Shown: in pieces, positions 42,901-54,811 of the stretch | Layout of the letters: the number at the start of each line of letters is the position of its first letter | Position numbering within the stretch: position 1 is the first letter of the stretch | From: Phallusia mammillata | Taxonomy: Eukaryota; Chordata; Ascidiacea; Phlebobranchia; Ascidiidae | Length of the DNA stretch: 64,000 nucleotides | NCBI GenBank assembly: GCA_003260075.1 | Contig: QLIY01000446.1 | Span: 54,559-118,558, forward strand | Reading direction: 5' to 3' | Translations under genes and position numbers: made by a program | The notes under the pieces: generated by a model | What the model saw: only the letters and a program-made list of their open reading frames with translations | Databases searched by the model: none | Told to the model about the DNA's origin: nothing

Positions 42901-43599
42901 CTTGCGACCCAAAAACATACATTCTTACTATTTTGGGTTGATTTTTGTTTGTAAATCAGGAAAGCGTTTCGAAAATTTCTGAGCCAATTTGAAAAATTAA
43001 ACAAATAATATTCGTTTATTTTTAACCAAGTTAAAGCTGGCTCAAAGCATTATCAGCCAGACAACGCTTAACAGTGATCTCACACAAACATTATGACGTC
43101 ACAAACAGAATTAACCACTACCAGGCCAAAATGTCATAAAATTAATATTGGACAACAATTTATAGCCTTGGGAATAAATAAAATAACGCTACGAAACGAA
43201 GTCAAGGAGTAGATGCTTTTATTGCAACAAAAACACGCGACCCAACAGAATTGTCAGGCGACCCAACTTTGGGTCGCGACCCATAGGTTGGGAAACACTG
43301 CCATATAGGGTCCCTACCTCAGGTTTGGAAACCCCTGATCTAACCTATGAGAATAGAAACACCTATATGCCAAGCCTGAGTGTGGTGGGGTACTTTCCAT
43401 TGTTGTGACTGTTTAAAATATCTACCATCCCTTAGGTTTTAGCTGAATTTAAAAACTCAAATACACTCTTTTTGTTGTCATACAGATTCATGATTTTGTG
43501 ACAGTTGATGGAGATCATCATGTACACATTGGAAATGCTGAGACTGTGGCAAAACACATTGGACCATTTCTGTGCAAGATCAGTTCTTCCAAGTTGTAA
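39951..43599 (+). CDS. Serine hydrolase-like protein (SERHL type), copy 2, 314 aa
   Basis: Eleven exons: 39951-39987, 40236-40385, 40626-40739, 40803-40844, 40962-40981, 41369-41440, 41495-41607, 41943-42019, 42134-42257, 42374-42455, 43486-43599. They total 945 nt, i.e. 314 aa plus stop. Intron positions and phases match copy 1 exactly, and the first five exons have identical lengths (37, 150, 114, 42, 20), so this is a tandem duplicate. The start was fixed by a short first exon MDGNSYVGTTSR matching MDGISFVGTSAR of copy 1. The nucleophile elbow reads SHSMG instead of GHSLG, and Ser113 and the C-terminal HHVH are kept, so activity is possible but substrate geometry may differ. The last intron holds a nested pair of hAT elements. 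An AATAAA lies 11 bases past the stop. Confidence 0.9.
42514..43337. mobile_element. hAT-type element (outer of a nested pair)
   Basis: Ends caggggttccaaag and tttggaaacccctg; perfect target duplication atctaacc (42506-42513 and 43338-43345). In the last intron of SERHL copy 2. Confidence 0.8.
42839..43300. mobile_element. hAT-type element nested inside the previous one (462 bp)
   Basis: Ends cagtggttcccaacc and ggttgggaaacactg; perfect target duplication ccatatag on both sides (42831-42838 and 43301-43308). Confidence 0.85.
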
Positions 43600-43609
43600 G
43601 GAATCAAAA

Positions 43610-43615
43610 AATAAA
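43610..43615 (+). terminator. Polyadenylation signal AATAAA of SERHL copy 2
   Basis: A canonical AATAAA lies just after the stop codon at 43597-43599, implying a very short 3' UTR. Confidence 0.5.
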
Positions 43616-44802
43616 TCAAAATAAGGACGTTTTATTTACACTAACATGCACTGTTATAAAAAACAATAATTTGTTTTGTTATATGCGACTGATTGACTAA
43701 GTATTTTTTAATTACTTTGTTAAATTTTACACTTTGATAATTTTTTAATAATATAGCATAAAACTATTTACTTTAATCTACCAATCATAACATTTTTAGC
43801 TTGGGTGTTTTTTTGAAGTTTTATGATTTTAATTTAATCAACATGCAGTGTTATAAAGTAGCGTGAAAATATGCACAACACACTTTCCAAGTACATAAGT
43901 AACCATTTGACTTAAAAACATTTTTTGCTGCATAACCATAACCTCCCAAAGAACCGCAATATGCAGTATTTCTTTGTGCTATCTATCATGTGGTATGGCT
44001 AGAGTAAAACACTCCCCTTATCCACCCAAAATATATTTAGGGTATTTTATTTTTTGTGTTGTGTGTCTTATTTGTTACTACTGTACTTTATCTTTAAACC
44101 TCACTTTTTTGTTGCCATCGAAGATTAATATGTGTTGCATATTATTTTGCCTAAAAGCACTCAGAGTTACATAACACAATACAGTGGTAGATACTACGGT
44201 TCGATTGAGTACCTAATTTTGTTATTACTGTGTTGCAAATATTTTATTCCAGAAATTGTGTGTAAAGTTTTGCCTGTTTTTAATATACCTCAATGCTAAG
44301 TACCTTCAAATTGTGTTTTCTCTCTGATAAACAGCTGGGTATGATACACTTAAACAAAATGTAGCATTATTTTCCCAAAAGTGTTGTATCTGTTCGCCGA
44401 CAGTGTTTTGATTTTTAAAATATAAATTTCCAGATTCGCAAATGTTAGGCTACTTGTACAGACAGAAAAATATCGTACTTACACTATGTACAAGGAAGGG
44501 TTTTGAACCTAGCATACAAAAATTAACGCACGGACAAAGCAAACAGTCTACGTTTTTCTTTGTTGGTAGTGGTACTTCAAAACCTCAACCAAGTCACACT
44601 ATCGCTATAGTTTCAAAAACTTTTGTTTACTTTTCAATTATTATCCTTCCCTTTTATCGATATCATGCAAACAACCTAAACTAATTACAAACATAAAACA
44701 AAAGTAAAAGTTTTTGATCTTTAAAAAATGCTGCTGGCATCTCAATAAGTCATATAAAACATAATACGTACGAAAATCCTAAATATTAACATGTGGTTAA
44801 CA

Positions 44803-45319
44803 CAGGGGCGGGCAACTTCTCCAATCGGCGGGCCTGATATGGGAAAATGAAGTACTTGGCGGGCCGGATTCCTGAATCGATACATTAATCGCGTATTTAT
44901 CCAGTGATTTAAGACGGATTTTTGAACACCTAAACCAAATACAATCAAGAACGTCACAATTACAACACAGTCCAAACAATATAACTATAACATACAATTA
45001 TCCACCACAGCAAATTTAATGCATACACCACAGACTTAGATAATGCTGAAACACTAACTAGGCTACACGTGTGGAAACAAAGGAAACCGTGAAAGCAGGC
45101 CACACACAAGGTTGGCAGTTATGTCGTAACAATGGATGTATCGTGCAATGGTAACAACGTCGGGAAAGTTTTTTTGCTATTGGGGAGCGTTACTGTCCGT
45201 TACAACTATAATTTGACATAGTAAGCAAGTAGTGGGGGAATGCGACTGTGGCCGCGGGTCACATTATCACTTAAGACCAGAAACTGTCTGCGGGCCGCTC
45301 AAAATCCCGTCGCGGGCCG
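44803..45319. mobile_element. hAT-type element running into the assembly gap
   Basis: Starts caggggcgggcaac; the interior gcgggccg-type motifs reach the edge of the n run, so the right end is not visible. Confidence 0.45.
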
Positions 45320-45554
45320 NNNNNNNNNNNNNNNNNNNNNNNNNNNNNNNNNNNNNNNNNNNNNNNNNNNNNNNNNNNNNNNNNNNNNNNNNNNNNNNNN
45401 NNNNNNNNNNNNNNNNNNNNNNNNNNNNNNNNNNNNNNNNNNNNNNNNNNNNNNNNNNNNNNNNNNNNNNNNNNNNNNNNNNNNNNNNNNNNNNNNNNNN
45501 NNNNNNNNNNNNNNNNNNNNNNNNNNNNNNNNNNNNNNNNNNNNNNNNNNNNNN
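45320..45554. other. Assembly gap, 235 n
   Basis: Unsequenced stretch between the two diverged repeat blocks. Reading frames that cross it are meaningless. Confidence 1.
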
Positions 45555-45937
45555 TTATCATGTGGTATGAGGAGAAGAAAACATTATCCACCCAAAATCG
45601 TATTTCTGTTTTGTTATTTTATACTACTGTACTTAATCTTTAAACCTCACTTTTTGTTGCCATCGAAGATTAATAATTGTTGCATATTATATTGCCTAAA
45701 AGCACTTAAGAGTTACATAACACAATACAGTGGTAGATACTACGGTTCGATTGAGTACCCACTTTTGTTATTGCTGTGTTGCAAATATTTTATTCCAGAG
45801 ATTGTGTGTAAAGTTTTGCCTGTTTTTAATATACCTCAATGCCAAGTACCATCAAATTGTGTTTTCTCTCTGATAAACAGTTGGGTATGGTACACTTAAA
45901 CAAAATGTGGCATTGTTTTCCCAAAAAGTATCGTATC

Positions 45938-46132
45938 CAGTGGTGGGATTCAGCTGGTTCGCACCGGTTTATGAGATCAGCAAACTTTATGAGATTAGCG
46001 AACCCGTCAGCATTACTGGTTACTGTCAATAGATTTTTACATCTAATCTGATACACCAATTTTTAAGATCCGGCGGAAAAATATGACTTTTGTGATAGAA
46101 CAAGCTGACAAAAAACTTGAATCCCTCCACTG
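45938..46132. mobile_element. hAT-type MITE (195 bp)
   Basis: Ends cagtggtgggattc and gaatccctccactg; perfect target duplication atcgtatc (45930-45937 and 46133-46140). The paralogous block at about 44383 shows the site without the insertion. Confidence 0.85.
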
Positions 46133-46810
46133 ATCGTATCCTTTTTTGGAATGCATGGCCATTAGTTGCCAAAACAAAATGCGTTGCCTGGCAGTACAAG
46201 CCTATGGTAAATATTAAATGCGCGCATCAGATATCTTAACACAAAACGCTACACATTTCTACATAGCCATGCTCTGGAGTTGCGGTTTCGCACGGCAACG
46301 ATTGGTAATGCACGAGCGTGCAGAGGCCGAAATTAAACATCCTACATAGAAACTTTGTTTTTTATCGGGTAACCTAAATCATTTGGCATTCAGAACTTTT
46401 ACATGTGGTTTAATGTGATGTTTTTGATATTCAGTGATTGACGAATAAGAAGTTTTACATGTTTGGAGGAAAACTGAAGTTTGGAGCAGAAACGCGTACA
46501 ATTTTCTCTCCGTCGGCAGTGTTTTGATTTTTAAAGTCAAGTTGGCAGAATCGCAAATAGTACAGTGCTTATACAGACAGAAAAATACCGTACTTACACT
46601 ACGTACAAGGAAAGGTTTTGAACCTCGCATACAAAAATTAAAGCAAAACAGTCTACGTTGTTTCTTTGTTCAACCTCAACCAAGCTAACGCTAAAGTCTC
46701 TAAAACCTTTGTTTACTTTTAAATTATCTTTCCCCTTTGTCGATATCATGCAAACAACCTAAACTAATAGAGGCCATAAAACAAAAATATAGTTTTTGGC
46801 CTTTATAAAT

Positions 46811-48611
46811 GTTTGTTAAGGCGAGGTAGATGATGGTTGGAATTAAATTGAAACGAATGGACATTTGAACCGGTTTAAAAACCACAAACCGGTTCGGACC
46901 GGATAATTTGCCCAAACCGAAACAAAACCCGAACCCGAAGATGTACATTTTTAAAAACCGGAACCGAACCCCCCCCCCCCCACCCGAACCGAACCTGAAC
47001 CCGTATGACAAGCGGTTCGACTCCCTGAATTAAATATCCTTTTCAACTTTTGCACCGAAAACTCATTAACATTTCATCCGCTTTTGAACAACACAGCACA
47101 AGACGCCTGCAGCCTACTAAACAAAAACGGTCATGGAATTACAATCCACAGTTTTCTGTACTGTTTTCCAACTCACTTATTGTACACATTGTCTTTTCTT
47201 TCTGACTCATTGTCACGTACTGCTTTATGTCACTGCTAAAGGTAAAACAAAATAAAACTACATGATGGTATGAGAAACTTGGCTTACACCTCCACAGGAA
47301 CGAAATGACCAGGAATTTGAGATTTAGGATTGTTCCAGGCGAAAAAAGAAAAACTCGCTAATTGGTTGTAATTGCAAAGGAAATGGAGCGTATCCAGATT
47401 CCTTTTGGTAAAAATGAAGGATTTTTAAGGTTTTGTTAAAATTCTCACAAAAAGCAGTTTTGCAAAAAAGGCAGTGGTAACTATTTTTATTTCAGAAATT
47501 CTACTTTTCATAAAAATATATTTTTCTATTGTTAGCAAGCCTATGGCGAAGCTCGGCTGATTCCCGTTTGTTCCATTGTCTAGTAGCATAATGTAATAAT
47601 AACCCGACACAGCTTCGCCAGCCAGACAGAGTTCGACAAAATAAAGAAACAAATGCCCTTTCTCCTAAATGCGTGTTTTTAATTCACAATACTTCGGGCG
47701 ACACCCCAGTCTCTGCTGTCTGGCACGTGACAAAGAGCTAGCTCTCTACCTGGGGATTTACCCTATGACCGAACAGCGCTATTTGTTTTCAGTCCATTTA
47801 AATGTTACATGGTAGGCAGGCAGGCAGCACTCCGCACTTGCAGTGAAGCGTTGTGCGTCTATGACTTGTGACGTTTTGCACAAAGCGTCATGATTAGAAA
47901 AGCGGAACAGCTGTATACCTAAATACCATTTAACTCAAGTGTACTGTTAGAAAATATGTTACAATGTAGGCTAATTACTGGATTCGCACTTACAATTCAA
48001 ACTTAATAAGCAGGTAGTCGGTAGACGTACTTAAAAGTGGCAGCTATCTTTTTATCATCTTTATTGTGTATTTGCGACTAACAGAATATGAAAGGTTAAT
48101 GTGTTGACAGCACGTATCTTTTAGTGGCTTTTTAATGATTTTACATAATGAACGCTGTGAAAATAGTTTAATAGTTGCAGCTACTGCGCTCTTTTACCAT
48201 AGTGCCCATTGTTTGTTTTAATATGCCGTATTTTCAACCGTGAGCTTTTGGCAGCTGTTTCCTGATTGTGTGTTATTAATGCAAATGTTGCTTTTGTTTT
48301 TCAACGTGAAGCGCTGAACCAAAGTACAATAGAAATGTACAGCTCCAATGAGATGACATTTTGGCAGTGTTTACTGACTTTAGCAAAGAACAGTAACTTT
48401 CCTTTTGGGATTACATGGAATTCAACGTTCTGAATTAGGTGCTTTTTTAAAGCAAGCTTTGTGCATTTACATTTGCATCTTTTGACAAGCTACATTTGTA
48501 GTCAATTACTTTGACTTCAACATTATATTAATGTTTTGTGATATTATTCAGGCGTTTTACCTCTAGATTACACTTGCTAATACATGTAGATTTAACTTCC
48601 AACGATCCAAG
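46811..48611. other. Upstream region of the winged-helix-like gene
   Basis: 46850-47030 is a patch of degenerate aaccggtt/cgaacc repeats with a 13-nt C run (46969-46981). The rest shows no gene and should contain the promoter and any 5' UTR of the gene at 48612. Confidence 0.4.
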
Positions 48612-51600
48612 ATGGCCGACGACAGCAGCTGTTTAAGACAATACCTGTTGAACCACGGGCCACAATTAATCACGAATTTCAAAGCAAAACCTACTGTAAT
48701 GGAAGATAAATTTCAAGAGATGGTCAGCAAACCCAAAATTGGTGGTGCTAGTGCTCAGGGATTGGTTTACCTTGACGATTTGGAACAGAAAGCAGCTAAA
48801 ATATTGTTGAACAAGTGTCGAGATGTTAGTTGCACAATTGCGACTGCCGCGGCGGCGCTTCAACGAGACAAAGTGTTGTCGCAATATTTATTTGCTAACC
48901 GCAATACAGACGGTATAATGTCGTTTGTTTTGCGCCATCCAAATACCTTCTTTGTATGGGGTGACCGAGTTTATGCTACAAGCGGCGGTTGTTGTGCACC
49001 GACATGTCCCGAGTACAAAAAACTGAAGGAATTTGTGGCTGTACAAAGGAAAATTGCGTTGAAGGGTGAAAAGGAATATTACCAAAGTACCAAGTTTGCA
49101 AAGCATATTCACCGGGATTTTTTAAACGTAAAGGACTTAAATTATTATGATCCCAAAACCCAACGTGAAATATCTTTAGCATTATCTATTGCCTACGTTG
49201 AAAGCGTCGTCCAGCAGCAAGCCACGGAAAGTTGTTCAACCAGTACATTGTTAAACAAAATACGAAAGGCCTCAGTTCAAATTTTTTATACCGTATTTCC
49301 CAAAACCTGCAGCATTAAAGATGTTGAGGAATTTCTTGAAAACCATTGTAAACCTTGTGTGACCATCAAAGCAGACCAAGTGCTGGTCACACGCAATGCT
49401 GCTTGGGACAGACTTTGCACCAAAGCTGTTCAAGCGCAATTGGAATCTGAATTGCAGGACGTTGTTGATGAGGAAGCAGAATACGCAAACAACCATGGGA
49501 ACTTGACTGACAATGAGAATACAATCAGTGACGAACCATACGGTAAGGCTAGAGTATTTTTCTTCTGTTATGAATTATTAACTAGTCTAGTCTAGTCAGG
49601 AGGGGGGATGACATTAAAAGTGTTATGTAAACTATGCATCTAAATTTTAAAAAGACTAAGATAACAACAGACAAGCATTGTATTATGTTTAATTAAGGTT
49701 TGTCCAATGACAATCATCGATTAACAGAAAAAAAATGAATGTTTCTTTTTTCTTGAAAATGTCGTATAGATGAGTACGGAAACAAACTAGTTTAGCTATC
49801 AAGCTAAGTAGACTATCATATACGTGATGTGGTAACTTACCTGCAATTTAACACACACACAGACACACAGTGTTTTTTTAAGGTGTTTTGGGGGCCAAAT
49901 TTCTACAGCGGTTTCCCAAAATTTGGATTGTGCACTGCCAGTAGCCTAATAAATAATTCGTTTAAGCAAATATGGCTATTTTTTGGTATTTAAATGAAAC
50001 ACTTGCGGTCTCTTAAAACTACTTAGCGGTCACCCAAACCAAACCTTAAAAAAATACCTGCACACACACACACTCAAATGATGAATTCCCAATGTGACCT
50101 ATATAGGGCGTATCAAAATTATAAATAAAAATTTAGTACACAGCGACTCAAAATTTTTAAATTTGTTTTGTTACCATGCTTTTTTATGTTTAGAAGCCGC
50201 AGATGGTGAGTGGGAGACCGCCGGGAAAAAAATTCACCAACTGAAGAATTCCTTGTCCACTCAAGTGTCACAAAATGCCAAGAATAACCCCGGCGCACAA
50301 ACTCACTCAACCAGAAATAGAAGAAAGAGGAAGCAGTCGAAACCGACTACTATGTCATCAGTGACACCACAATCACCTGGAAAGTCTCCAGCAGTAGTCC
50401 CAAAAAAGCCTGAAAAAGATAAAAATCCCATACCGGCTGTGCCTGGGCAGCGTCCCTCCACACCTGGCCCAACGATAAAAAATGGTCCAAAGCTGGCGAC
50501 TGCCACCAAGTCACGTGACATCCCATCACCGGCGCCGAGGAAAACCTCTTTGCCAACGCAAGAAGGAACAAAGAAAAAGAAAAAGGCCAAAACAGTCCTC
50601 GGTACCAAATCGCGTCCCCAAACCCCAAACCTCGTCACCAATGAACGTCGAATGTCGATTTCACGTGATCCTATATTCGTGATGTCACCACAGCCGGTTG
50701 TTACGAAGAAAACAGTTCTGGCGCCCTGGGCAAAACCAGAGAACAGTGCCAAAATCAAGCAAGTCCCCCTTGACTGTAAATCAAAGCACGCGCCTAAAGG
50801 TAGTATCTTCACACAAAATCCAAACATGTCAATTGATTCACTGTCTACCCGAACAAATAGTCATAAACATCACGACCCGAATGTCAAAGGAAGTGTTGAC
50901 GCGTCTCCCCCGGTGATAGGAAAACAGGAACGCAGCAATGTCCAGGGACAGAAAGACTTAACGCCAAAGCCAATTATAAACGTGTTTCCTTCAAGATTTA
51001 GCCCGTCGTTTGAACCTAATCATGAAGAGCTCAGTTTGAATTTTTCCGATAACAAAAGCAGGTTTGAAATGAAGCAAAGTGGTAATGGACAAAAACATAC
51101 ATTTACCCAGATGGAAAACCGCGTAAGCAATACGACTGCATTAGATGCACCAAATTGGCAACAGTTCCCCCTCCAAAGTGTGGCATCAATTTCCCCTTCA
51201 ATGTCAGTTTCTGTATCAACAAAAAATATTGCTTCCGCAGTTCCAAATCAGTTGAGAAGTGAAGACAAAGCTGTTATTTTTAACCAAAATGTGGTAAATA
51301 TACCGACAGCGCAGTACCAAGCTCCAACTATGCTGACTGCATCTGTGGGGAATTTTAACACATTTATTTCTCCGCTTTACGCACAGCCCCCATCTTTGTT
51401 TGGCAGTCGATTCATACCACAGTCACTGCAAATTCCGTTTGTGGTCCAACAGCAACAAAACACACTGCAAAGGCCGGCTACATACAGATTTTCAAACCTA
51501 AATCAAGTACAACAGCGAACCACAGTGGATTCCATTGTGGCACAGGCGCCAAATCGAGGCCAACAACAATTTACCGAGTCCAACAATGATTTAAAGCCGA

Positions 51601-52655
51601 CAACGAACAGATTTTCACAACTACATCGACAACAACAAGACACGCCCATTAGTGCGCGTTTACCAATTACCAACCAACAAACACCACCTCTGTGTACCCA
51701 AATGAATACACAGCAACAGTCAAAAATCATGGAATCGCTTCAACAAAAACAGCAACAGCAGCAAACACAACGACAGTCATATGAAGGACTGCAGCTTGCA
51801 AAACAACTACAAGAAAAACAACACAGAAAACCACAAGAACATAAGCAAGATCGTATATTACAACCACACGAAGAACAACAAGAAAGAAGACGACAGGCCT
51901 TTATAACACAACAAGAGCAACCAGAGATGCAACATACTCAAAACCTTGTGTTGCAAGAAAGAAAAGAGGAACAAAATCAACAACAGCTAAACGTACAGCA
52001 GTTGAAGCAAGAGACGGGTCGAGAGCAACCGCTTGCACACGAAATCAGTCAAATAGAATTAAAATATCCAAAAACAAGGGAAGAAAAACAGCAACAATGC
52101 CTGAATATTGCGCTTACAAAGATGCAACAGTTAAGATTGAAAGAAAAACAACAAGCTGAAATGGAGAAAATGGAACAAACAAAGGTTACACAGCTAGATA
52201 AAGAAAATGGGGCAAAACATAAAAAAAGACAACAATTGCCAGATAAAGAGCCCTGTAATACCGAGACACGCAGTCAACCTGAACATGCATCACAAAACAT
52301 TTCAGCAATGCAACAAAATCTGACTGCAGAAAAAGAAGTAGAGCTACTCTTGACGAAAGAAAAAGAAGTCAATAAAACTAAGGCTCCGAAAACTTCAGAA
52401 AAAGCCTTGGCTTTAAAGTTACCACGTCAAAACAGTGTAACTTCAGAAATATTTATCAACCCCCATGTAAAGTTAATTAAAGAGGAGTTGCAACAGCAAG
52501 AAGATCAAACTCTTCACATCAATGTTTTATTCATAAAGTGTCTCGATGTTTCTGATGGAAGAAAGTTCGAGTCTGTCAACGACCTGAACAATTTCATCAA
52601 CAACTTTGCCAATATGTTTTCCAGTAATGGAGGATTGGTACAAATCCAAGCCTAG
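48612..52655 (+). CDS. Large protein with winged-helix-like N-terminus and Q-rich region, 1,130 aa
   Basis: Two exons (48612-49542 and 50194-52655) join in phase 1 to give 3,393 nt. The ATG sits in a good context (AAGATGGCC). Residues about 88-124 (QYLFAN..., SFVLRHPNTFFVWGDRVYAT) and 222-262 (DVEEFLENH..., VTIKADQVLVTR) look like the helix-helix-beta-hairpin pattern of winged-helix or LOTUS-type domains; this is pattern recognition, not a profile match. Residues about 310-560 are S/T/P/K-rich and disordered-looking. From about 560 to 790 the protein is extremely Q/E/K-rich, with coiled-coil character. The last 60 residues form a module (EEL..QEDQTLHINVLFIKCLD) that recurs in the downstream gene. 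An RNA-granule or germline-type scaffold would fit this layout, but that is speculation. I do not recognise a named orthologue. Confidence 0.85.
49868..50060. mobile_element. Small hAT-type MITE related to 35513-35675
   Basis: Same ends (cagtgttttttt and aaaaaatacctg) and shared interior, in the only intron of the 1,130-aa gene. It sits in a ca-dinucleotide tract, so the target duplication (cagacaca/cacacaca) is ambiguous. Confidence 0.7.
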
Positions 52656-52858
52656 TTTTTATGAGGTTTTTAGTTCTACATTAGTTTGAAAAATTACGGT
52701 TTTCCCCGTAAAGAAAGTAGCATTTTGTGCGCGCTGAAATTCAAAGACACTCGCGGAATTTGTCACTTCAAGCATTTTTGTCAAATTAACGAGTGTAAAT
52801 ATACTATTTAAATTGTAAAAATGCATTGAAATATCTGTTGTGAAGTTAGACCCTAGGT

Positions 52859-53196
52859 CAGTGGTTCCCAACCAGGGCCCATGGCCCCCCAGGGGGGGCA
52901 CGAGCTGTGTTCCGGGGGGCCACAGGTGTAGATTTACCCGAAACACCCATTAAAAATTCCCTAATTTAATCAACTATTTTGCATACTATTTGTCTATATT
53001 GAGGCTTTTTACGAATGCGGACCCTTATTTACTCTATTCGACCTGTTTAAAGCCGATATTAGTATCCAATTTCCACACGAGTTTGCCATTTACATTTTAA
53101 GGGGGCCACAGGACCTAAAAGGTTACATGAAGGGGGCCACGAGGCAAAAACGACACTTTTAAGGGGCCACGGTCCATGGAAGGTTGGGAACCACTG
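52859..53196. mobile_element. hAT-type MITE (338 bp)
   Basis: Ends cagtggttcccaacc and ggttgggaaccactg; target octamers ccctaggt and ccctaggc (seven of eight). Lies 200 bases past the stop of the 1,130-aa gene. Same ends as the 42839-43300 element but a different interior. Confidence 0.8.
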
Positions 53197-53288
53197 CCCT
53201 AGGCTGACCCTTTTGTCGCAATAGTACGTTTTCCATATCGTGTAGTAGCAGTAAACCTCGTTAAGTAGTGTTGTAAACATTCAAATAC

Positions 53289-53402
53289 CTGTTGTCTTTT
53301 TAATTTTCTTTTCCTCTTTGTCAGTTTGTTGACAATCAGAAGATACTCACTATCAGGTTCATCAGGGTATTTTGTAAGTTTGTAGTAGCCTAGATCCACC
53401 AT
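53289..53402 (-). CDS. Orphan candidate first exon, 38 codons
   Basis: An ATG frame (MVDLGYYKLTKY, then PDEPDSEYLL, ending in a KRKRKLKRQQ basic run) meets a donor gtatttg in phase 0. No matching downstream exon was found before the end of the plus-strand gene at 52655, and a hAT MITE occupies 52859-53196. It could be a decayed gene, a small exon of a gene nested elsewhere, or chance. Confidence 0.25.
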
Positions 53403-54811
53403 CGGGTTTTAAATTCCTTGCTGTTAAACTCTGTTGGTCATACGTTCGCTTATTATGATGTGCTTGCAATTCTCTACAATGCCGTACTTTTTTTCTGTTT
53501 TTTTAAGAGCACTGTAAAACATAATATTATTTGTAAATACCGCTAGAATATATCTTATTTCAACTGTGCAAACACTTCGTCAGTTGATTATGCGTGACTT
53601 GGCATACGCGTTATGGTTTGGTTTTACTAAACGTTCATGGTAGAAGTACCGAAAAACTGCCATAAGAGCATGTAAACCGCAAAAAACGCGGTACTATGAT
53701 GATGTCTTAAATGTTTTTTACGAAGACCAAGTACATGTGAGACCTGTACAGTGACAACAGAAGAATCCAGAACAGCGTATGTAATTTTACCTGATGCTAG
53801 TTATATAGCAGCAAACCAGCGCATTACTCAAGCAGCTTTGTGTAATTGCTACACCAAGGGTGTCCCAACCTTTATTGACTTATAAGCCCGACTTTTCAAG
53901 GAGCTCATCTCTAGAGATGTAACATTATAACGCAACGCTATATTTATTAACTGTAAGGATAACTTTAAATTTTCTAACCCCTTTTCGTGTGATATTACAC
54001 TGCTATCAGTGCCTTTTGTATTTGTATATTTATTTTGAGGTCTAAGTTTGGCGGCCTGTACTAATCGACATGAATGACCAAAAACCACCAACCAAAGTTT
54101 AGTGACGCAAGTTAAACCACTAAAGGACTAGATTTATAACGTTGCTGACAAGCAAACCAAGACGCGTTGCAAAAAAGGCAACAGGATCAACAGAAACCAA
54201 AGTTTTCATGAAACCAGACACTACTGTCTCTGGCGAAATTAAGTTGTCGGCCATATTTAACCAGACCTACAACATAATTCAAGCCATTACTTCGTTTACA
54301 GCAACTCGTTGTATTATTTTTGTGTAAAAGGCCAGTGGTGTTTAAGAGACGAAATCTATGTTCTTCAGGGCGACTAATTTTTAGTGTTGGCGTTCTTTAT
54401 ACTTTTGGGTTATTTAAACTCTATAGTGTTAGCAGTGGTTACTTAATATTATATTATCTGTCAGTAAGAATTCTGCATATTGAATTTTGGGTTATGCTGT
54501 AAAGTGAACTGTTTAAAACGACACTTGTATTTGGTTTAATACACATTGGTTCGTTGTGTGCGCTTACCTTAAGGCTTAACCTGACATTTTAGTGACATAA
54601 GTAAGTAATGACTATTAGTCTTATAAGCCTGCAGACGAGTCACAACTTGATCAGGCAAGGTCGGGTGAACTGTGATAGTCGTGAGGTAGCGGTTTGTAAT
54701 TTTACACGCTAAGTTGTTTTAACAATATAGTTACGCGACGCGAGGCAACCTTTTGTCAATTTATCCTACAGTTTGTTATGAGTCACAAACAGGTTTAGAT
54801 TTTTGGTGGAA
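53403..54811. other. Spacer between the two Q-rich genes
   Basis: AT-rich, with no supportable exon. A 5' exon of the downstream gene could lie here but none was convincing. Confidence 0.4.

Larger units (their letters stand above)
43979..46810. repeat. Two diverged copies of a 0.75-1.2 kb block flanking the gap
   Basis: About 43979-44740 aligns with about 45555-46810. The right copy has an extra roughly 380 bases, partly a MITE. Divergence is clearly higher than in the C-run duplications, so this may be a true segmental duplication. No gene seen in it. Confidence 0.75.

Noticed and set aside
45232-45899. Reading frames spanning the n run
   Set aside because: They are open only because n codons are not stops.
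50303-50827. 174-codon minus-strand frame
   Set aside because: Shadow of the S/T/P-rich part of the plus-strand gene, with no family features.
53849-54502. Several 60-80 codon frames between the Q-rich genes
   Set aside because: Short, AT-driven, no splice context or resemblance to known families.
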